Below are positions 34,495 to 43,488 of a stretch of 64,000 nt of DNA, piece after piece. Location of the stretch: the NCBI RefSeq assembly GCF_001512305.1, contig NZ_LNUT01000005.1, forward strand, positions 437,090 through 501,089, in the 5' to 3' direction. Position 1 is the first letter of the stretch. Each line of letters begins with the position of its first letter. A model generated the notes under the pieces. The model was given only the letters and a program-made list of their open reading frames with translations, was not told the DNA's origin and made no database searches. This stretch comes from Arthrobacter sp. EPSL27. GTDB taxonomy: Bacteria > Actinomycetota > Actinomycetes > Actinomycetales > Micrococcaceae. A program made the translations under genes and the position numbers.

Positions 34495-35784
34495 ATGCGA
34501 ACCAACACCTCCCGGTTGCGGGGCCGGCTCCTCGCCGCCGCGGCAACGGTCTCCCTGATGGCCGCCGTGGCATCCTGCGGCATCGGCGCCGGCCCGGACA
34601 GCAGCCGGCCAGGCTCCCCGGCCGCGGGCGGCACCACAACCACGGGAGCGTCCGCCTCGCAGGCGCCGGACCCGGCGGCACCGCCGTCGGTGACTCCGAG
34701 CGCCACCCCGACGCCAACGCCGACGCCAGGGAAAGGTCCCGGCTGCGAGGCCGTCCGGTGCACGTCGGTGGTGGTCACCGGGGACATGCTGGTGCACGCC
34801 CAGCTCTGGGAACAGGCCCGCGCGGACGCACTGGCCACGGGCGCCAAGGGACTGGACTTCGGGCCGCTTCTTGAGGGCCAGCGGAAGTACATCGAGAAGA
34901 GTGACCTGGCCATCTGTCACCAGGAAACGCCCGTTGCCGGGCCGGCCGGGCCGTTCTCCGCCTACCCGTCCTTCAACGTTCCGCCACAGATCCTCACGGC
35001 CGCCCAGAAGGTGGGCTACCAGGTGTGCACCACCGCCAGCAACCACACCGTAGACCGCGGCACCGCCGGGCTGGTGCGGACCCTGGACGCACTTGACGCC
35101 GCCGGGCTGCAGCACACCGGCGCCTACCGGAGCGAAGTCGACTCCGAGGGCATCCTGATCGTCCCCACGGCCGCGGCGAAAATCGCCGTGATCAGCGCGA
35201 CGTACGGGCTGAACGGGCAGGTCCCCGAGGCCGCCTGGCAGGTGGACATGCTCGACCCCGGGGTGATGATCGCCAAGGCGAAGAAGGCCAGGGAACTCGG
35301 TGCGGACATCGTGCTGGCCGCGATGCATGCCGGCGACGAATACTCCAGTGTGCCGAACGCCGAGCAGACGTCGGTGGCCCATGCCCTCGCGGACAGCGGC
35401 CAGTTCACCATGATCTACAGCCACCACTCGCACTCGGTCCTGCCGATCGAGAAGTACAAGGGAACGTGGATCGCCTACGGCCTGGGCAACGGCATCACCG
35501 AACTTTCACCGAACTATGTGGTGAACAACGAGGGCCTGCTGGTCCGGGTGCAGTTCAGCGAGGACGCATCCGGCACATGGACCGCCTCTGACCTGGCCTG
35601 GGCGCCGTCGGTCATGGTCCGCGGGCCGTACCGCTGGTGCTCCGTGGCATCCGATGCCCCGCAGGGCACCTGCGCAAGTGCCGCGGCCGACGCCGCCACG
35701 CACAAGCGCACCCAGACCGTGGTCGAGTCGATGGGGGCCGCTGCTGCGGGCGCCCACGAGCTGCTGATCACCAAGGAACCGTAG
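34495..35784 (+). CDS. CapA family lipoprotein (polyglutamate capsule synthesis-like)
   Basis: 429 residues. The N-terminus is a lipoprotein signal with lipobox 'VASC' (Cys near residue 27), followed by a Pro/Thr/Ser-rich linker. The CapA metallophosphatase-like domain has 'VVVTGDMLVHAQLWEQ', 'DLAICHQETPV', 'TTASNHTVDRGTAGL', 'HAGDEY' and 'IYSHHSHSVLPIEKYKGTW' region. CapA proteins act in poly-gamma-glutamate surface polymers, but no capB/capC is nearby, so the role here is open. TAGGAT six nt before the ATG suggests a leaderless mRNA. Confidence 0.87.
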   Translation: MRTNTSRLRGRLLAAAATVSLMAAVASCGIGAGPDSSRPGSPAAGGTTTTGASASQAPDPAAPPSVTPSATPTPTPTPGKGPGCEAVRCTSVVVTGDMLVHAQLWEQARADALATGAKGLDFGPLLEGQRKYIEKSDLAICHQETPVAGPAGPFSAYPSFNVPPQILTAAQKVGYQVCTTASNHTVDRGTAGLVRTLDALDAAGLQHTGAYRSEVDSEGILIVPTAAAKIAVISATYGLNGQVPEAAWQVDMLDPGVMIAKAKKARELGADIVLAAMHAGDEYSSVPNAEQTSVAHALADSGQFTMIYSHHSHSVLPIEKYKGTWIAYGLGNGITELSPNYVVNNEGLLVRVQFSEDASGTWTASDLAWAPSVMVRGPYRWCSVASDAPQGTCASAAADAATHKRTQTVVESMGAAAAGAHELLITKEP

Positions 35785-35808
35785 CCCGTCCGGGACAGGA
35801 GGCTTCTC

Positions 35809-36645
35809 GTGGGCAGAGTATCGACGGCGGACCGGGAACCCCGGACCGGGACGTTCCCCAACGGCATGGAGTACCTGAGCTGGGGCACCGGCCCGAAAAC
35901 CCTCCTCTTCATCCCGGGCGGGCCGGGGAGCTCCGTCCCGCAGGGGATGCTGCGCCGCATGTTCAGGCAGCAGTTCATTCCGTTTCTCGAGGCCGGCTAT
36001 GCCGTCTGGATCGTCACCCGGCGGCGGGGCATGCCGCCGGACCACACCATGGCCGATATGGCGGACGACTACGCGGCCCTGATCGCCGGACGGTTCGGCG
36101 GGCGGGTGGACGTCGTTGTGGCGGAGTCATTCGGCGGGATGGTGGGGCAGTACCTGGCCGCGCGGCATCCGGACGCCTTTGGCCGCATCGCCCTGGTGGT
36201 CACCGCCGCGGAGCTGAGCGACTGGGGCAAGGACGTCGACGCGCGAATGGCCGCAGCCCTGGCGGGCGGCGACACCACCGGCGCCGGGACGGTTTTTGCG
36301 GAGTACATGCTCCCGGGCCGGCGGATGCTGTGGCTGCGGCGCCTGATCGGCCCGCTGATCAGCCGAAGGCTCCTCAGCGGGGCCGATGTCCCCGCCCAGG
36401 ACGTGCTCACTGAGGTGCAGGGGGAGATGACCTTCAACTCCCGGGAGGTGCTCCCGCTGATCCGGCGGCCCGTCCTCCTGATCTGCGGCGGCTCAGACCA
36501 GTTCTTCCTCCGCGACGTGGCGCAGGAAACGGCCGGACTGATTCCGGACTGCACGCTCATCTGGTACGAGGGGAAGGGCCATCTCCGGGCCGCCTCCAGC
36601 GGTAGCGTCGCCCGGGACGTGCTGGAGTACGCCGGCCGCGCCTGA
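35809..36645 (+). CDS. Alpha/beta hydrolase
   Basis: 278 residues of the alpha/beta hydrolase fold: oxyanion segment 'LFIPGGPGSSVPQGM', nucleophile elbow 'VVAESFGGMVGQY' (Ser in G/E-x-S-x-G), acid region 'LICGGSDQFFL' and the histidine in 'YEGKGHLRAA'. The substrate is unknown. GTG start at 35809, with GGAGGCTTCTC upstream. It follows the capA gene by 24 bp and may be cotranscribed with it. Confidence 0.85.
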   Translation: MGRVSTADREPRTGTFPNGMEYLSWGTGPKTLLFIPGGPGSSVPQGMLRRMFRQQFIPFLEAGYAVWIVTRRRGMPPDHTMADMADDYAALIAGRFGGRVDVVVAESFGGMVGQYLAARHPDAFGRIALVVTAAELSDWGKDVDARMAAALAGGDTTGAGTVFAEYMLPGRRMLWLRRLIGPLISRRLLSGADVPAQDVLTEVQGEMTFNSREVLPLIRRPVLLICGGSDQFFLRDVAQETAGLIPDCTLIWYEGKGHLRAASSGSVARDVLEYAGRA

Positions 36646-36673
36646 GGGGCGGCCGGTCCGCAGCCGGCCCGGC

Positions 36674-37162
36674 CTAGGGGACGTCCGGGTCCAGCTCCAG
36701 GACCATAAAAACGCTGTTCGGGTCCTCCGTGTAGCCGGCAAAGGGCGGGCAGAGGTCGAATCCGTGGCGCTGGTACAGCCGGCGGGCCGGGGCGAAGAAG
36801 TCCTCGCTGCCGGTCTCAAGGTACAGGCGCCGGCAGCCCGCACGCCGAGCCTCGGCCAGGATGTGCGCCAGCAGCAGGGTGGCGACGCCCCGGCCGCGCG
36901 CAGGGGCGGCGGTGCGCATCGACTTGAGCTCGCCCTGCCTAGCACCGGCCGCCCCGGGACCGAGCTGTTTCAGCGCCCCGCAGCCGAGCAGCACACCGTC
37001 CTCGCGCGCCGTCCAGAAGCTGATGCCGGGGCCCGCAAGCGCCGCAGGGTCAAGGGCGTGGACGCTTTCCGCGGGCGAGGTGGCGAACATGTCCGCCAGG
37101 TGCTCAGCCAGGAGCTGCCGGACGTCCTCGCGGGCGGGGCTGTCCCGTTCAATCCGGATCAT
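36674..37162 (-). CDS. GNAT family N-acetyltransferase
   Basis: 162 residues (MIRIERDSPAREDVRQLL...) with 'ELKSMRTAAPARGRGVATLLL' region giving the acetyl-CoA loop R-G-R-G-V-A, and 'LYLETGSEDFFAPARRLYQRHGF'. ATG at 37162 has GGAG eight nt upstream; an in-frame ATG at 37192 directly follows the gatD stop and is the alternative. It is downstream of murT-gatD on the same strand and probably cotranscribed. Confidence 0.8.
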   Translation of the reverse strand: MIRIERDSPAREDVRQLLAEHLADMFATSPAESVHALDPAALAGPGISFWTAREDGVLLGCGALKQLGPGAAGARQGELKSMRTAAPARGRGVATLLLAHILAEARRAGCRRLYLETGSEDFFAPARRLYQRHGFDLCPPFAGYTEDPNSVFMVLELDPDVP

Positions 37163-37192
37163 GGGCACCGCTCCGCCGTCGTGGCTGCCCAT

Positions 37193-37981
37193 TCAGCGCG
37201 GGCGGCGCGCGGCGTGTTCACGGGCGAGGACGGCGTAGCTGTCGTCCGGGGTGCCCGGCGAGAAGCTGCCGTACTTGCGCTCGACGGCGGTCCGGATGAG
37301 GAAGTCCGCCAGGGCCGGGTTCTTCGGCAGCAGGGACCCGTGCAGGTAGCTCGCCACGATGTTCCTGTAGCGGGCGCCTTCCTGCCCGTCGGCGCTGTTG
37401 TTGCCTGTGCCCTTGGCGGTGGTTCCCAGCGGTGAAACGCCGGGGCCGAGGGTGGTCTGGCCGCTGTGGTTCTCGTAGCCCAGGATCGTGCCGAACTCGG
37501 GGGAGGACACGGCCACGTTGCCGATCAGCCGCTCATCGGTGCCGTTGGTTTCCACGTCCAGGATGCCGATCCCCGGGATCACGGAACCCGTCCGGGTCTT
37601 GAAGAACTTGCCGAACAGCTGGTACAGCCCGCAGATCACCAGCATGGGCACGCCGTCCTCGGCCAGCTGCTTCAGCACGGTCTCGCGGGACAGCAGGTCA
37701 TCCTGGATGACGAGCTGTCCGCTGTCCTGCCCGCCGCCGCCGACAATCAGGTCGACATCGGCCGGGAACTCGTCGCCCACGTTGTACTCGAGGAGCTCCG
37801 GCGTGTAGCCGTGCCAGCGCAGCCGCTGGGCCAGCACCAGGGCGTTGCCCCAGTCGCCGTAGATGTTCATGTCGCGCGGATACAGCTGCAGCACCCGGAT
37901 GGTCCCCTTGGAGGGCGCGGGGGAGTCCTCGGGCGGGAGCACGTGCTCGAACGGGAGGCCGGAGTCGGACTGGGGGGTCAT
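37193..37981 (-). CDS. gatD: Lipid II isoglutaminyl synthase, glutaminase subunit GatD
   Basis: 262 residues of the class I glutamine amidotransferase fold, with nucleophile 'LVICGLYQLFG' (Cys near residue 118) and His in 'ASYLHGSLLPKNP'. 'VGGGGQDSGQ' is the typical GatD loop. GatD releases ammonia that MurT uses to amidate D-glutamate in lipid II. Starts with ATG overlapping murT's stop by four bases, so the complex is made from coupled translation. Confidence 0.93.
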   Translation of the reverse strand: MTPQSDSGLPFEHVLPPEDSPAPSKGTIRVLQLYPRDMNIYGDWGNALVLAQRLRWHGYTPELLEYNVGDEFPADVDLIVGGGGQDSGQLVIQDDLLSRETVLKQLAEDGVPMLVICGLYQLFGKFFKTRTGSVIPGIGILDVETNGTDERLIGNVAVSSPEFGTILGYENHSGQTTLGPGVSPLGTTAKGTGNNSADGQEGARYRNIVASYLHGSLLPKNPALADFLIRTAVERKYGSFSPGTPDDSYAVLAREHAARRPR

Positions 37982-39294
37982 GAGACCACCTCTACTGTGG
38001 TGATTTTGGACAGCTCGCGGCGGATGGCCAGCATGGCTGTATAGGTGCAGAAAATGCGCTTCGGCTTGTCCCGGGCGCCGCTGATGAACGCCGCCAGGGC
38101 CGGGGCGATCTCGGTCTCCACGGCACCGATCGCGACATCGTCGTACTGCAGGCGCAGCGCCATGTCATAGGCGCGGGAGCCGCTCAGCTGGTCCACGCCG
38201 CCGTCGCGGAGGGTGTCGAACTCGACATCCCACAGCCAGGACATGTCGCGCCCGTCGGCGTAGTTGTCGTTGATCGCGATCATCGTGGCGTAGCCGGCGG
38301 CCGGGAAGGACTTCAGCCCCAGCCGGAAGCCGCTGGGGTTCTTTACCAGCACCAGGTCCAGCGGCAGGCCGTCGACCACCAGGCTTTCGCCGCGGCCGAA
38401 CGCCGGCGCCACCTGGGACAGCGCCGCGAGGAGCCCGTCGTTGTCCGCGGCCTTCTGTCCTTGCGCGGGCAGGCCGCTTGCCGCGTCCTTGACCGCGATG
38501 GCCCGGGCCAGGGTCAGCGCGGCGGCGGCGTTGAAGATGTTGTAGACGCCGCGGAGCTTCATCGCCGTGGTCGCGGTGACGCCGTCGTACTCAAAGTCGG
38601 CATCCGCCGCGCCCACCCGCCGCAGCACGACGTCGGCGTGCGGCTTCGCGGGCGCCGCCGGCACCGGGCTGCCGGGGGCAGCCCGCATCTCGTCGTCGTT
38701 GGGGAAGGTGCTCAGCAGGGAATCGTCCAGGCCGAAGTAGCGGACCTCGAGTCCCGCGACGGTGTCGGCGATCCGGGCGACGCGCGGGTCCTCCCGGTTC
38801 AGCACCACCGTGCCCGTGGTCTTCGACGCAATGTGCTGCAGCAGCTGCGCGGTCTTGTCGATCTCGCCGAAACGGTCCAGCTGGTCGCGCAGGACGTTGA
38901 GCAGCAGGCAGTAGCGCGGCGGCACCTGGTTCACGAAGTGCACAGCGTGGGCCTCGTCCAGCTCCAGGACGGCGACGTCGGCGTCCAGCCGGCCGCGCCA
39001 GTCCACCTCGCCGAGCAAAGCCGCGGCCACGCCCCGGGTGAAGTTGCTGCCGGTGCGGTTCGTGAACACCTTCAGGCCCTGGCTCTCCAGGAGCTCCACC
39101 ACCATCTTCGTGGTGGTCGTTTTGCCGTTCGTGCCGCTGACGACGGCGACGCCCAGCGGCAGCGTCGACAGTGTCCTCTTCATAAAGCCGGGATCGATTT
39201 TTTCGACCACCAGCCCGGGAAGGGCCGAGCCTCCGCCCCTGAGCCGGGAGACCCGGCGAACGAACTTTCCGAGCGGAACGCTGATGTAAAGCAT
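37978..39294 (-). CDS. murT: Lipid II isoglutaminyl synthase, Mur ligase-like subunit MurT
   Basis: 438 residues. ATP-binding 'VSGTNGKTTTTKM' at 53-65, 'LELDEAHAVHFV', 'LNVLRDQLDRFGEID', 'VLNREDPRVA' and the C-terminal MurT domain 'LVLVKNPSGFR' and 'DVEFDTL'. It amidates the alpha-carboxyl of D-Glu in the stem peptide with GatD. Between residues about 180 and 240, where many MurTs carry a four-cysteine zinc ribbon, this protein has no cysteine. Upstream TATATT seven nt before the ATG and no ribosome site point to a leaderless mRNA. Confidence 0.93.
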   Translation of the reverse strand: MLYISVPLGKFVRRVSRLRGGGSALPGLVVEKIDPGFMKRTLSTLPLGVAVVSGTNGKTTTTKMVVELLESQGLKVFTNRTGSNFTRGVAAALLGEVDWRGRLDADVAVLELDEAHAVHFVNQVPPRYCLLLNVLRDQLDRFGEIDKTAQLLQHIASKTTGTVVLNREDPRVARIADTVAGLEVRYFGLDDSLLSTFPNDDEMRAAPGSPVPAAPAKPHADVVLRRVGAADADFEYDGVTATTAMKLRGVYNIFNAAAALTLARAIAVKDAASGLPAQGQKAADNDGLLAALSQVAPAFGRGESLVVDGLPLDLVLVKNPSGFRLGLKSFPAAGYATMIAINDNYADGRDMSWLWDVEFDTLRDGGVDQLSGSRAYDMALRLQYDDVAIGAVETEIAPALAAFISGARDKPKRIFCTYTAMLAIRRELSKITTVEVVS

Positions 39295-39308
39295 GGTTTG
39301 TAATATAT
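39295..39308 (-). promoter_or_regulatory. Putative -10 element of leaderless murT-gatD mRNA
   Basis: On the minus strand TATATT (39307-39302) is followed by ACAAACC and then the ATG of murT. Transcription starting at the usual distance would begin on the A of the start codon. Confidence 0.6.
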
Positions 39309-39353
39309 CCCAGCGGAGGCATGCAAGCCCGCCGGGCAGGGACCGTGCATGCC

Positions 39354-39386
39354 TTGCGGGGCGGCCGGGAGCATTATGCTGTTCGG
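39354..39386 (+). promoter_or_regulatory. Putative promoter of leaderless pdxT mRNA
   Basis: TTGCGG (39354) and TATGCT (39375-39380) are spaced 15 bp apart; the -10 is followed by six bases and then the ATG of pdxT. No Shine-Dalgarno lies between. Confidence 0.6.
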
Positions 39387-40088
39387 ATGACCAACCCCTC
39401 TTCCACGCCTGACTCCCGCGTGGGCTCAGGCCTGCGGATCGGCGTCCTGGCCCTCCAGGGCGACTTCCGCGAGCATCTGCACGCGGTGGAAGACGCCGGC
39501 GCCACCGGCGTCGGCGTCCGCCGGCCGGCCGAACTCGACGGCCTGGACGGCCTTATTATTCCCGGCGGCGAATCCACCACCATCGACAAGCTGTCCCGGG
39601 CGTTCGGACTCCGTGACCCCCTGCGCGGACGCATCCGCGACGGACTGCCGGTCTACGGCTCCTGCGCCGGGATGATCCTCCTCGCGGACCAGATCACGGA
39701 CCCCGCCAAGGACCTGGACGGCAACCCGCAGCAGACGTTCGGCGGCCTCGACATCACGGTGCGCCGCAACGCGTTCGGCCGGCAGCGCGAGTCCTTCGAA
39801 ACGGACCTTGACTTCAAGGGCCTCGAGTTCAGCGCCACCGGCAACGGTGTGGCTCCGGTCCATGCGGTCTTCATCCGCGGACCATGGGTGGAGCGCGTCG
39901 GTGACGGCGTGGAGGTCCTTGCCGAGGTGGAGCCGTCCAAGGCATCCCACCCCGAGGCCCTGGCCGGGACGGCTAGAATTGTTGCTGTGCGTTCCGGAAA
40001 GCTGCTCGCCACCTCCTTCCACCCGGAAGTGACAGGGGAGAAGCGCGTGCATGAATTGTTTATTCGAATGATCAGAGGAGAAGCGTAA
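39387..40088 (+). CDS. pdxT: Pyridoxal 5'-phosphate synthase, glutaminase subunit PdxT
   Basis: 233 residues with 'GVLALQGDFREHLHAVEDAGA' region, 'LIIPGGESTTIDKL', nucleophile 'VYGSCAGMILLAD' and the His/Glu pair 'ATSFHPEVTGEKRVHELF'. It feeds ammonia to PdxS. Its 3' end contains the AGGAGAAGCG ribosome site of yebC, so the two are cotranscribed. The N-terminal extension (about 18 residues) is longer than usual but follows the only plausible start. Confidence 0.95.
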   Translation: MTNPSSTPDSRVGSGLRIGVLALQGDFREHLHAVEDAGATGVGVRRPAELDGLDGLIIPGGESTTIDKLSRAFGLRDPLRGRIRDGLPVYGSCAGMILLADQITDPAKDLDGNPQQTFGGLDITVRRNAFGRQRESFETDLDFKGLEFSATGNGVAPVHAVFIRGPWVERVGDGVEVLAEVEPSKASHPEALAGTARIVAVRSGKLLATSFHPEVTGEKRVHELFIRMIRGEA

Positions 40089-40091
40089 AGC

Positions 40092-40847
40092 ATGTCAGGC
40101 CACTCCAAATGGGCGACGACCAAGCACAAAAAGGCCATCCTCGATAGCCGCCGGGCAAAGTCGTTCGCCAAGCTGATCAAGAACATCGAAGTCGCCGCGC
40201 GGATGGGCGGCCCGGATCTCGCCGGCAACCCCAGCCTGGAACTTGCCGTCACCAAGGCCAAGAAGACCTCGGTCCCGGCGGACAACATCGACCGCGCCAT
40301 CAAGCGCGGCGCCGGCCTCACCGGCGAAGTGGTGGACTACACGGAGATCATGTACGAATGCCGCGGGCCGCAGGGCTCCGCGCTGCTGATCGAGTGCCTC
40401 ACGGACAACAAGAACCGGGCAGCCTCCGAGGTGCGCCTCGCCATCTCCCGCAACGGCGGCACCATCGCCGATCCCGGCTCGGTCAGCTACCTGTTCTCCC
40501 GCAAGGGCGTGGTGTCGCTGCCGAAGAACGGCCTCAGCGAGGACGACGTCCTGATGGCCGTGCTCGACGCCGGCGCCGAGGAAGTCAAGGACAACGGGGA
40601 CAGCTTCGAAATCCACTCCGAGCCGACCGACCTGCAGGCCATCCGCGAGGCGCTCAAGGAAGCCGGGATCGAGTACGACACCGACGAGGCCGAGTTTGTG
40701 CCCTCCATGCAGGTGCCGCTGGATGTCGATGCCGCCAAGAAGTTCATGAAGCTGGTGGATGCCCTCGAAGAGCTCGACGACGTCCAGAACGTCTACAGCA
40801 ACGCCGACCTCAGCGACGAAGTGCAGGCCGCACTGGAAGCAGAGTGA
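40092..40847 (+). CDS. YebC/PmpR (TACO1) family protein
   Basis: 251 residues starting [21 protein letters not shown], the invariant YebC N-terminus, with '[21 protein letters not shown]', '[21 protein letters not shown]' and '[11 protein letters not shown]' (all trimmed). YebC proteins are ribosome-associated factors that ease stalling at proline stretches, formerly considered transcription regulators. Translationally coupled to ruvC by a GTGA overlap. Confidence 0.95.
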   Translation: MSGHSKWATTKHKKAILDSRRAKSFAKLIKNIEVAARMGGPDLAGNPSLELAVTKAKKTSVPADNIDRAIKRGAGLTGEVVDYTEIMYECRGPQGSALLIECLTDNKNRAASEVRLAISRNGGTIADPGSVSYLFSRKGVVSLPKNGLSEDDVLMAVLDAGAEEVKDNGDSFEIHSEPTDLQAIREALKEAGIEYDTDEAEFVPSMQVPLDVDAAKKFMKLVDALEELDDVQNVYSNADLSDEVQAALEAE

Positions 40848-41440
40848 CCCTTCGCGTCCTCGGCGTCGATCCGGGCCTCACCCGCTGCGGGATCGGCGTC
40901 GTGGACGTCGAAAAGAACCGGCGCGCCACCATGGTGGCGTTCGGCGTCGTCGGAACATCGCCCGAGGAAAGCCTGGACCAGCGGCTCCTGGTCATCGCCA
41001 CCTCAATCGACGAGTGGCTGGACCGGCACGAACCCCACGTCCTCGCCGTCGAACGCGTCTTCTCGCAGCTCAACGTCAGCACCGTGATGGGCGTGGCCCA
41101 GGCGTCCGGTGTGGTGATCGCCGCCGCCGCGCGGCGCGGCATCCCGGTGGCGCTGCATACGCCGTCGGAGGTCAAGGCCGCCGTCACCGGCAGCGGAACC
41201 TCCAACAAGGACGCCGTCACCAAGCTGGTCACCAAAATCCTCCGGCTCGACGCCCCGCCCCGGCCCGCGGACGCCGCCGACGCCCTCGCGCTGGCCATCA
41301 CGCACGCCTGGCGGGCCGGCTCCGGCGCGTCCAGCACGTCCGCCACACGCGCAGGCATCCCGGCGCCGCGCGGCCAGTCGCTCACCCCCGCCCAGCGCGC
41401 CTGGGCGGACGCGGAGGCCAAAGCGCGCCGTGCCCGCTGA
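40844..41440 (+). CDS. ruvC: Holliday junction resolvase RuvC
   Basis: 198 residues. Active-site carboxylates: '[15 protein letters not shown]' (Asp), '[11 protein letters not shown]' (Glu) and '[16 protein letters not shown]' (Asp-x-x-Asp). GTG start overlaps the yebC stop by four bases. The C-terminus (about 165-198) is a Ser/Thr/Arg-rich tail. RuvC cuts four-way junctions made by RuvAB. It is separated from ruvA by a 119-bp gap with an SOS box and a small terminator. Confidence 0.95.
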   Translation: MTLRVLGVDPGLTRCGIGVVDVEKNRRATMVAFGVVGTSPEESLDQRLLVIATSIDEWLDRHEPHVLAVERVFSQLNVSTVMGVAQASGVVIAAAARRGIPVALHTPSEVKAAVTGSGTSNKDAVTKLVTKILRLDAPPRPADAADALALAITHAWRAGSGASSTSATRAGIPAPRGQSLTPAQRAWADAEAKARRAR

Positions 41441-41476
41441 ATATCCGCCGGTGCCGCCTCAGCGCTTGGTAGGGTA

Positions 41477-41494
41477 TTCGTAGATATGTTCGGA
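41477..41494. promoter_or_regulatory. LexA/SOS box upstream of ruvAB
   Basis: TTCGTAGATATGTTCGGA fits CGNNC/G-N4-GTTCG spacing (CGTAG-ATAT-GTTCG), with one perfect and one imperfect half-site. It shares the central GATAT with the box before dnaE2. Confidence 0.7.
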
Positions 41495-41496
41495 TA

Positions 41497-41520
41497 GCCG
41501 GTTCGGCCGGCCCCTTTTTA
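41497..41520 (+). terminator. Small intrinsic terminator/attenuator between SOS box and ruvA
   Basis: GCCGG (41497-41501) pairs with CCGGC (41507-41511), loop TTCGG, followed by CCCTTTTTATATA. It would stop transcripts coming from ruvC, and also ones starting at the SOS box if they start upstream of it. Confidence 0.6.
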
Positions 41521-41559
41521 TATAGACACTGTTTTCAGTTGAATTGTCAGGAGCCCGGC

Positions 41560-42207
41560 TTGATCAGTTTTCTCCGCGGAACCGTAGCGCACGTCGGCCT
41601 GTCCTCCGCAGTGATCGACCTCAACGGCGCCGGCATGAGCGTCAACGCCACCCCGCAGACCCTCAGCAGGCTCCGCACCGGCGAGGAGGGGAAACTCTTC
41701 ACGTCCCTGATCGTGCGCGAGGATTCCCTCACCCTGTTCGGGTTCGGCACCGACGATGAGCGCGAGGTTTTCGACGTCCTGCTGAGCGTCAGCGGGGTGG
41801 GACCCCGCCTGGCGCTGGCGGTCCTGGCGGTCCACGAGCCCGAGGCCATCCGCGTCGCCGCCCACTCCGGCGACGGCAAGGCCTTCACCAAGGTCCCCGG
41901 CATCGGGCCCAAGGTGGCCGGCCGGATCGTGCTGGAACTCGCCGGCAAGCTCGTGCCGCACGGCACTGCCGCGGGGATCGCTGCCCCGGCAGCCTCCGCC
42001 GAGGCGGTCTGGAAGCCGCAGGTGGTCGCCGCCATGACAAGCCTCGGCTGGTCCGAAAAGGACGCCACCTCCAGCATCGATAAATCCCTGGCCGACCAGC
42101 CCGAGCTGGCCGAAGAGGGCAATGTCGCCGAGATCCTGCGTGCCACCCTCCGCTGGCTGGGCCAGGACGGTGCCCGCGCCGGGAACAGGATAGGCGCCCG
42201 TGGCTGA
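41560..42207 (+). CDS. ruvA: Holliday junction branch migration protein RuvA
   Basis: 215 residues: OB-fold domain I ('[20 protein letters not shown]'), helix-hairpin-helix domain II ('[16 protein letters not shown]' and '[18 protein letters not shown]') and a C-terminal domain III that contacts RuvB. The TTG at 41560 is the start: AGGAG is six nt upstream and the protein starts exactly at the OB fold. Overlaps ruvB by eight bases. Confidence 0.95.
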   Translation: MISFLRGTVAHVGLSSAVIDLNGAGMSVNATPQTLSRLRTGEEGKLFTSLIVREDSLTLFGFGTDDEREVFDVLLSVSGVGPRLALAVLAVHEPEAIRVAAHSGDGKAFTKVPGIGPKVAGRIVLELAGKLVPHGTAAGIAAPAASAEAVWKPQVVAAMTSLGWSEKDATSSIDKSLADQPELAEEGNVAEILRATLRWLGQDGARAGNRIGARG

Positions 42208-43312
42208 GCCGTCCCTGGTCGGCGGGGGAGAGGAGCCGGAGGAGCGGGTCATTGAAGCCGCGCTCCGGCCCAAGAACCTGCACGACTTCGTCGGCCAGCA
42301 CCGCGTCCGGAAGCAGCTCTCCCTCGTCCTCGAGGCGTCCCGCATGCGCGGCCGCAGCGCCGACCACGTGCTGCTCTCCGGCCCGCCCGGACTGGGTAAA
42401 ACCACGCTGTCCATGATCATCGCGGCCGAAATGAACGCCCCGCTGCGGATCAGCAGCGGCCCGGCCATCCAACATGCCGGGGACCTCGCGGCCATCCTGT
42501 CCTCCCTCTCCGAAGGCGAGGTCCTTTTCCTCGACGAGATCCACCGGATGTCCCGCCCGGCCGAGGAGATGCTGTACATGGCGATGGAGGACTTCCGGGT
42601 CGACATCGTGGTGGGCAAGGGCGCCGGGGCCACGGCCATCCCGCTTGAGCTGCCGCCGTTCACGCTGGTCGGCGCCACGACGCGCGCCGGCCTGCTGCCG
42701 GGGCCCCTCCGGGACCGTTTCGGCTTCACCGGACACCTCGAGTTCTATTCCGTGGCCGAACTGGAGCTGGTGCTCCGCCGGTCCGCCGGGCTCCTGGACC
42801 TCAAGGTCAACTCGGCCGGGTTCAGCGAAATCGCGGGCCGTTCCCGCGGCACCCCCCGCATCGCCAACCGGCTCCTGCGACGGGTCCGCGACTGGGCGCT
42901 GGTGCACGGGGTCGAGCAGATCGACGCCCGGGCCGCATCCGCAGCCCTGGACATGTACGAGGTGGACAAGCGGGGACTGGACCGGCTGGACCGCGCGGTG
43001 CTCGATGCCCTCATCACCAAGTTCGGCGGCGGTCCCGTGGGCCTGTCCACCCTGGCCATTGCCGTCGGCGAAGAGACGGAAACGGTGGAGACCGTCGCTG
43101 AGCCGTACCTGGTCCGCGAGGGCCTCCTGGGCCGCACCCCGCGCGGCCGGATCGCGCTCGCGCCGGCCTGGACGCACCTCGGATTCGCGGTGCCGCCGGG
43201 GGTGTTCGCGCAGGACCCGCTGGAGCTCTTCCCGGCCGACGACGGCGATCCGGACACCGGCGCCGGGCAGGGCCGTAATGCCGATCCGGAATGGATCCGT
43301 AATAGTCAATAG
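42200..43312 (+). CDS. ruvB: Holliday junction branch migration ATPase RuvB
   Basis: 370 residues. Walker A '[14 protein letters not shown]' near residue 58, Walker B '[10 protein letters not shown]', sensor '[20 protein letters not shown]' and the C-terminal winged helix '[13 protein letters not shown]'. GTG start inside the ruvA end. The last 50 residues are an acidic, Gly-rich tail longer than the E. coli protein. Confidence 0.96.
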   Translation: MAEPSLVGGGEEPEERVIEAALRPKNLHDFVGQHRVRKQLSLVLEASRMRGRSADHVLLSGPPGLGKTTLSMIIAAEMNAPLRISSGPAIQHAGDLAAILSSLSEGEVLFLDEIHRMSRPAEEMLYMAMEDFRVDIVVGKGAGATAIPLELPPFTLVGATTRAGLLPGPLRDRFGFTGHLEFYSVAELELVLRRSAGLLDLKVNSAGFSEIAGRSRGTPRIANRLLRRVRDWALVHGVEQIDARAASAALDMYEVDKRGLDRLDRAVLDALITKFGGGPVGLSTLAIAVGEETETVETVAEPYLVREGLLGRTPRGRIALAPAWTHLGFAVPPGVFAQDPLELFPADDGDPDTGAGQGRNADPEWIRNSQ

Positions 43313-43488
43313 CACCGCCGCGCAACGTTTTCCCTTTAGACTGGTATGACGCTCGGCACGTTCGGGTCTTTGTCTCTGCGCGCGGCCAGCACCTGGCCGA
43401 CCTCGCCGGCATCATTGCCTGCCAGGCCCGGAGCGAAGCGGACGTTGCTGTAAAACCAGCTACGCAAGTACAGAACGGAACTTTCCCT

